Positions 60,918 through 64,000 of a stretch of DNA of 64,000 nucleotides are shown here, one piece after another. Origin of the DNA: JBFWPF01 sp050250135. Lineage in GTDB: Bacteria > Chlamydiota > Chlamydiia > Chlamydiales > JAFEGQ01. The first letter of the stretch is position 1. Each line of letters opens with the position of its first letter. A model generated the notes under the pieces. The model ran no database searches and had not been told where the DNA came from. It worked only from the letters and a program-made list of their open reading frames with translations. The stretch spans positions 4,304 to 68,303 of the forward strand of contig JBFWPF010000009.1 in NCBI GenBank assembly GCA_050250135.1, given 5' to 3'. A program made the position numbers and the translations under genes.

Positions 60918-61359
60918 GGAGGGCCCCCTCCTCCCGCCTCCCCTCCGGATGGCCCGGGTAGCAGACCAGGCTCAGGGCCCCCCCAGGCCGGAGCCACCCG
61001 AGCAGCGCCTCTGCCGCCTCGAGCGTCGTCTCAACCCGGGTCGTAATCCCCTTATCCCCTCCCGGCAAGTAACCTAAATTAAAAATTGCCAAGGCGATGG
61101 GGGAGGAGAGGGCCTTTGCCAGCTGGCTGTGGCACCCCAGCCTGCAGGTTACATTGGGGCAGCCGGCCGTCCGCTCTCGGGTTGCCCGGATCGCCTCCTC
61201 TTGGATGTCCCACGCCTCGACCCCCCCTGCTAGCCCCGCCAAAACGGCCGTATCCCGCCCGTTGCCGCAGGTGGCATCGATCGCCCGGTCCTCGCCGGTC
61301 AGGAGCCTCCTCCAATAGTGGTGGGCCAGCTGGAGGGGATTATCAAAGAGGGGAAACAT
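60787..61359 (-). CDS. YtqB/MnmM-like class I SAM methyltransferase
   Basis: A protein of about 190 residues with the Rossmann methyltransferase motif DATCGNGRDTAVLAG (about 28-42), acidic loop AWDIQEEAI and FNLGYLPGGDKGITT (about 92-106), the pattern of the YtqB/MnmM group, whose Bacillus member methylates 5-aminomethyl-2-thiouridine in tRNA. The start is uncertain: the ATG at 61359 gives the FPLFDNPLQLAHHYW opening typical of the family, with AAGG directly adjacent. It is convergent with folC and overlaps it by 131 bases. A tRNA-modifying role fits the tRNA and translation genes next to it. Confidence 0.8.
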   Translation of the reverse strand: MFPLFDNPLQLAHHYWRRLLTGEDRAIDATCGNGRDTAVLAGLAGGVEAWDIQEEAIRATRERTAGCPNVTCRLGCHSQLAKALSSPIALAIFNLGYLPGGDKGITTRVETTLEAAEALLGWLRPGGALSLVCYPGHPEGRREEGALLSWAEGLSQGEWCVAHHRFLNRTASPSLLLIQKIRREGSSSPR

Positions 61360-61425
61360 CCTTAGCAGGATAGACCACCTTTCTGTTGCTCGCAATTGCT
61401 CAGCTCTCTAAGATTCTCCCCATCT

Positions 61426-61499
61426 GGGGTATTAGCTCAGTTGGTTAGAGCGCCACGTTGACATCGTGGAGGTCGGCTGTTCGAGTCAGCCATATCCCA
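61426..61499 (+). tRNA. tRNA-Val (anticodon GAC)
   Basis: A 74-base cloverleaf. Acceptor stem GGGGTAT pairs with ATATCCC (one G-U), D arm GCTC..GAGC, anticodon stem CCACG/CGTGG with loop TTGACAT giving anticodon GAC, and T arm GGCTG-TTCGAGT-CAGCC. Discriminator base A; CCA is not encoded (CCC then AAGG follows). It lies between the methyltransferase and infC. Confidence 0.95.
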
Positions 61500-61523
61500 A
61501 GGGCTAAAAAAACTCCTCACCTC

Positions 61524-61552
61524 TTGCATTTAGGGAGGAGGGGCGTTAAAAT
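61524..61552 (+). promoter_or_regulatory. Candidate promoter for infC-rpmI-rplT-pheS
   Basis: TTGCAT (61524-61529), 17 bases, TAAAAT (61547-61552), then AGGA at 61561 and the TTG start at 61574. The -10 sequence, spacing and very short leader match the promoter inferred for the F-box gene at 1390. Overlapping GAGG-rich bases could also form a weak hairpin (CTCCTC with GAGGAG), compatible with leader control. Confidence 0.4.
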
Positions 61553-61573
61553 CGTGGAGCAGGAAGAACCGAT

Positions 61574-62086
61574 TTGAGAATTAACCGGCAGATTCGGGCT
61601 AGTCAGGTCCGCTTGATTGACCCCGAGGGGAACCAGGTAGGGGTTGTCTCCCTCGGGGAGGCGCAGAGAATAGCCGACCAGCATGGCCTCGACCTGGTCG
61701 AGATCTCGCCCAATGCGGTCCCCCCTGTTTGCAAAGTGATCGACTACGGCAAGTTCCGTTACGATCAGACCAAGCGGGAGAAGGAGAGCAAGAAGGCGCA
61801 GCACCAGATCAAGGTCAAGGAGGTCAAGCTCAAGCCGAACATCGACGAGCACGACTTCCAATTTAAGGTGCGTCGCGCTCGAGAGTTCCTTCAGAAGGGG
61901 AACAAGGTGAAGCTTAGCTGCTTCTTCCGGGGCCGAGAGATGGCCCATGCCGAGATTGGGGAGGAGGTGGTCCGCCGCTTTTGTGAGGCGGTCGCCGACC
62001 TTGCCTCCCCTGAGTCGCCCCCCAAGTTGCTGGGGCGGAGTTTGATTGCGATTTTAGCCCCCGCACCGGCGGGGAAAAGGAGATAG
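61574..62086 (+). CDS. infC: Translation initiation factor IF-3
   Basis: Initiation factor that keeps ribosomal subunits apart and checks the start codon. 170 residues: RINRQIRASQVRLIDPEGNQVG at the N-terminus (in segments), the linker KREKESKKAQHQIKVKEVKL (about 57-76), and C-terminal domain through RRAREFLQKGNKVKLSCFFRGREMAHAEIG. The start is TTG with AGGA nine bases upstream; no ATG is in frame. Rare start codons are typical of infC because IF-3 discriminates against them, giving autoregulation. First gene of infC-rpmI-rplT-pheS. Confidence 0.95.
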   Translation: MRINRQIRASQVRLIDPEGNQVGVVSLGEAQRIADQHGLDLVEISPNAVPPVCKVIDYGKFRYDQTKREKESKKAQHQIKVKEVKLKPNIDEHDFQFKVRRAREFLQKGNKVKLSCFFRGREMAHAEIGEEVVRRFCEAVADLASPESPPKLLGRSLIAILAPAPAGKRR

Positions 62087-62088
62087 TT

Positions 62089-62286
62089 GTGCCGAAGATG
62101 AAGACCCGAAAAGCGGTTGCCTCCCGATTCAAATTGACGGCAACCGGGAAGCTAAAGCGGAACCGGCCCAACCGGCGCCATATCATGACAAAGAAGACCA
62201 GCAAGCGGAAGCGGCAGCTGAGACGTCCTGCCCTTGTGAGCGAGGCGCAGCTCGACACCTATAAGCTGGTCATGGGAGTGAAGTAG
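62089..62286 (+). CDS. rpmI: 50S ribosomal protein L35
   Basis: A 65-residue, very basic ribosomal protein of the large subunit. PKMKTRKAVASRFKLTATGK and KRNRPNRRHIMTKKTSKRKR are the family's two conserved basic blocks. The start is GTG at 62089, two bases after the infC stop, which with the TTG of infC makes two non-ATG starts in a row. Order infC-rpmI-rplT is nearly universal in bacteria. Secure. Confidence 0.97.
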   Translation: MPKMKTRKAVASRFKLTATGKLKRNRPNRRHIMTKKTSKRKRQLRRPALVSEAQLDTYKLVMGVK

Positions 62287-62287
62287 A

Positions 62288-62644
62288 ATGGTACGTGTAT
62301 CGAGTAGTGTGGCCTCCCGAAAGAGGCGCAAACGGATTCTGAAGGCGGTTAAGGGGCATGTGGGGGATCGGAAGAACCACATCCGCCTAGCTACCGAGGG
62401 GGTGATGCGGGCGCTTGCCTTTAATTACCGCCATCGGAAGCACAACAAGACCCTCTTCCGCCAGCTTTGGATCACCCGAGTGGGAGCTGCCGCCAAAATG
62501 TGTGGCCTCTCCTATAGCCGTCTGATCGACGGCCTTAACAAGGCGGGTTGCCAGATCAACCGGAAGATGTTGGCCGATCTTGCTGTTCGCAACCCTGAGG
62601 CTTTCAGTGCTGTTGCCGAGACGGCCAAAGGGGCTTTAGCGTAG
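62288..62644 (+). CDS. rplT: 50S ribosomal protein L20
   Basis: A 118-residue large-subunit assembly protein, also the repressor of this operon in E. coli. MVRVSSSVASRKRRKRILK is the basic extended N-terminus and LWITRVGAAAKMCGLSYSRLIDGL the conserved globular part (about 64-87). It starts one base after rpmI. Length and sequence are normal. I did not identify the L20 mRNA-binding site in the leader. Confidence 0.97.
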   Translation: MVRVSSSVASRKRRKRILKAVKGHVGDRKNHIRLATEGVMRALAFNYRHRKHNKTLFRQLWITRVGAAAKMCGLSYSRLIDGLNKAGCQINRKMLADLAVRNPEAFSAVAETAKGALA

Positions 62645-62645
62645 C

Positions 62646-63662
62646 ATGTCCCTCGACGCCATCCGAGAGGAGGCAAACGGGGCGCTTGAGAAGATCGCCA
62701 CCCTTCAGCAGCTGGAGGCCTTTCGGGTCCACTACCTGGGCAAGAAGGGGCCGATCCAAGCGCTTATGCTCACCCTTCGCGAGGCCTCACCTGAGGAGCG
62801 CCCTCAGCTGGGAAAGGCGATCAACGACCTCAAGGTAGAGCTTACCGATCGGTGCGATGCCCTTGAGGCCCGCCTCGCCTCCGCTGAAGAGGAGAGGCGT
62901 CTTGCTGCCGAAACCCTCGACATCACCCTCCCTGGCAAAAAGCGGACCCTCGGCCGTCGCCACCCCGTTTCCCTCGTTATGGAGCGGGTCCTTGAGATCC
63001 TCTCTCAGATGGGCTTCACCGTCCAGTATGGCCCCGATATCGAGAGTGACTACCACAACTTTGGCGCCCTTAACTTTGGCCCTGACCACCCGGCGCGCGA
63101 CATGCAGGACACCTTTTACCTCTCGCCCGATCGGCTCCTGCGCACCCACACCTCCAACACCCAAGTCCGGTTGATGGAGGAGCATGGTGCCCCTCTCCGC
63201 ATTGCTGCCCCAGGGCGCTGCTTCCGCAACGAGGAGGTCACCGCCCGCTCCCACCTTTTCTTCCACCAAGTAGAGGGGCTCTACATCGACAAAAACGTTA
63301 CCTTTGCCGATCTCCTCGCCACCCTTACCGCGTTCCTTCAGCGCCTCTTTGGTCAGCACCTCAAGGTCCGTTTCCGCGCCAGCTACTTCCCCTTTGTAGA
63401 GCCAGGCCTTGAAGCGGACATCTTCTGCCTTTCCTGCCGTGGTGAGGGGTGCAAGCTCTGTAAGAACACCGGGTGGCTCGAAATTCTTGGAGCAGGCCTT
63501 GTCCATCCCAATGTCCTCAAAAATGGGGGAATCGATCCCGAGACCTATTCGGGTTATGCGTGGGGGATGGGGATTGAGCGGATTGCGCTTCTTCTCTATA
63601 ACATCCCTGATATTCGCCTCCTCCCCTTGGGGGATCTGAGGCTGCTAGAGCAATTTTGTTAG
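62646..63662 (+). CDS. pheS: Phenylalanyl-tRNA synthetase alpha subunit
   Basis: Catalytic class II subunit charging tRNA-Phe. 338 residues. An N-terminal coiled coil (about 1-85) binds tRNA. Motif 2 is GRCFRNEEVTARSHLFFHQ (about 190-210), then FVEPGLEADIFCLSCRGEGC, with a Cys-rich loop, and motif 3 GMGIERIALLLYNIPDIR (about 307-324). It starts one base after the rplT stop and ends the operon. The palindrome GGGCGG-T-CCGCCC (63662-63674) follows its stop but has no T-run. pheT is not in the window. Confidence 0.96.
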   Translation: MSLDAIREEANGALEKIATLQQLEAFRVHYLGKKGPIQALMLTLREASPEERPQLGKAINDLKVELTDRCDALEARLASAEEERRLAAETLDITLPGKKRTLGRRHPVSLVMERVLEILSQMGFTVQYGPDIESDYHNFGALNFGPDHPARDMQDTFYLSPDRLLRTHTSNTQVRLMEEHGAPLRIAAPGRCFRNEEVTARSHLFFHQVEGLYIDKNVTFADLLATLTAFLQRLFGQHLKVRFRASYFPFVEPGLEADIFCLSCRGEGCKLCKNTGWLEILGAGLVHPNVLKNGGIDPETYSGYAWGMGIERIALLLYNIPDIRLLPLGDLRLLEQFC

Positions 63663-63676
63663 GGCGGTCCGCCCAT

Positions 63677-63761
63677 GGAAGAGTGGCAGAGTGGCCGAAT
63701 GCGCCTGTCTTGAAAACAGGAGTTGGGCAACCAACCGGGGGTTCGAATCCCTCCTCTTCCG
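63677..63761 (+). tRNA. tRNA-Ser (anticodon TGA)
   Basis: An 85-base class II tRNA. Acceptor GGAAGAG pairs with CTCTTCC; anticodon stem CCTGT/ACAGG with loop CTTGAAA gives anticodon TGA; a long variable arm (GTTGGGCAACCAAC) marks a serine tRNA; T arm GGGGG-TTCGAAT-CCCTC (one G-T pair). Discriminator G; CCA is not encoded (TTCC follows). Confidence 0.95.
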
Positions 63762-64000
63762 TTCCCCCTATAAATCTGAAGAGGAGAGGCGCTTTAGCTT
63801 CTCCCCCTCCAATGCCGAGTAGGTCTTTCGTCTTTTCCCGTGCGTTTTGATAATCCACCAAAGGATTGAGTCCCGTGTGCCGCGACAATTATCTTTGCCG
63901 GCTGACGACAACTATCTTTGCCGGTTGGCGATGATCAGCTGAAAACAAAAAAGTCCTAGCATCTTCTACCATCAAGGCTTTTCGGCCTTCAGCAAGAGGT
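63762..64000. other. Region without a supported gene at the window end
   Basis: No convincing coding frame. A minus-strand frame (about 63915-63768) encodes a basic tail (ILWWIIKTHGKRRKTYSALEG) ending at a stop just beside tRNA-Ser, possibly the remnant of a transposase, but too short to name. It contains the 23-base tandem repeat listed separately. Insertion next to a tRNA gene would be usual for mobile DNA. Confidence 0.4.
63883..63928. repeat. Two adjacent 23-bp direct repeats, possible insertion-sequence end
   Basis: CGACAA(T/C)TATCTTTGCCGG(C/T)TG(A/G) occurs at 63883-63905 and again at 63906-63928, and a third unit begins with CGA at 63929. Four positions differ between copies. Multiple short terminal repeats of about this size are typical of IS21-family ends; no transposase is seen in the remaining bases, so the assignment is tentative. 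Confidence 0.5.

Noticed and set aside
63517..63888. Minus-strand frame across the pheS end and tRNA-Ser
   Set aside because: It reads through a tRNA gene and the antisense of pheS; its GFEPPVGCPTP part is a typical artefact of the T-arm of a tRNA.

Overview
The window looks like a GC-rich chromosome segment from a member of the Chlamydiota, most likely an amoeba-associated (Simkania/Parachlamydia-like) lineage rather than a Chlamydiaceae pathogen. The evidence is (i) chlamydial gene blocks recalled from Chlamydia trachomatis: transaldolase beside a complete V-type ATPase operon (E, DUF2764, A, B, D, I, K), valS beside a PknD-type kinase, diadenylate cyclase/YbbR divergent from cydAB, and nusB-murB followed by infC-rpmI-rplT-pheS; (ii) a double-length UvrA of 1744 residues, the tandem-fused form typical of chlamydiae; and (iii) eukaryote-like proteins (F-box, USP deubiquitinases, protein kinases, Sel1 repeats) expected of an intracellular bacterium.

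Layout. 1-5.7 kb: a partial gene, a small hypothetical and transaldolase on the minus strand; an F-box protein with a C-terminal membrane anchor; a first AAA/DUF4143 ATPase with repeats in front of it; a trypsin-like protease with Sel1 repeats. 5.8-13.4 kb: the V-ATPase operon, interrupted between atpB and atpD by a fold-back element. 13.5-20.2 kb: a 2244-residue autotransporter whose passenger contains a 456-462 bp tandem repeat. 20.3-25.6 kb: a palindromic MITE-like element, an unknown gene in an AT-rich pocket, fumC, a small lipoprotein, a second AAA/DUF4143 ATPase and a divergent kinase. 25.6-32.9 kb: valS, pknD, a Dabb-domain protein and a third AAA/DUF4143 ATPase with palindromic operators. 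33-40 kb: an unknown 539-residue protein and uvrA. 40-45 kb: envelope genes (MOMP-like porin, small beta-barrel protein, ferric-reductase-like protein, two FadL-type proteins). 45-53 kb: pyk; a cdaA-ybbR-glycosyltransferase-rsmE operon; cydAB. 53.3-57.1 kb: a second MITE-like element and three related genes, two of which encode USP-type deubiquitinases anchored by Inc-like hydrophobic hairpins. 57.2-63.8 kb: a tightly overlapping housekeeping operon (nusB, murB, PHP, folC), tRNA-Val, infC-rpmI-rplT-pheS and tRNA-Ser. The window ends in a 23-bp direct repeat that may mark an insertion-sequence end.

How the parts fit. The core supports energy and redox metabolism (V-ATPase, cytochrome bd, fumarase, pyruvate kinase, transaldolase), translation and cell-envelope synthesis. 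Superimposed are probable host-interaction proteins: F-box and USP proteins aimed at host ubiquitin signalling, kinases, and the autotransporter. A third layer is selfish or regulatory DNA. The most unusual signal is that all three AAA/DUF4143 ATPase genes carry dedicated repeats directly in front of or over their start codons. One array has five copies at spacings that are all multiples of 11 bp, and its core motif recurs as a perfect inverted repeat in front of the second ATPase gene.
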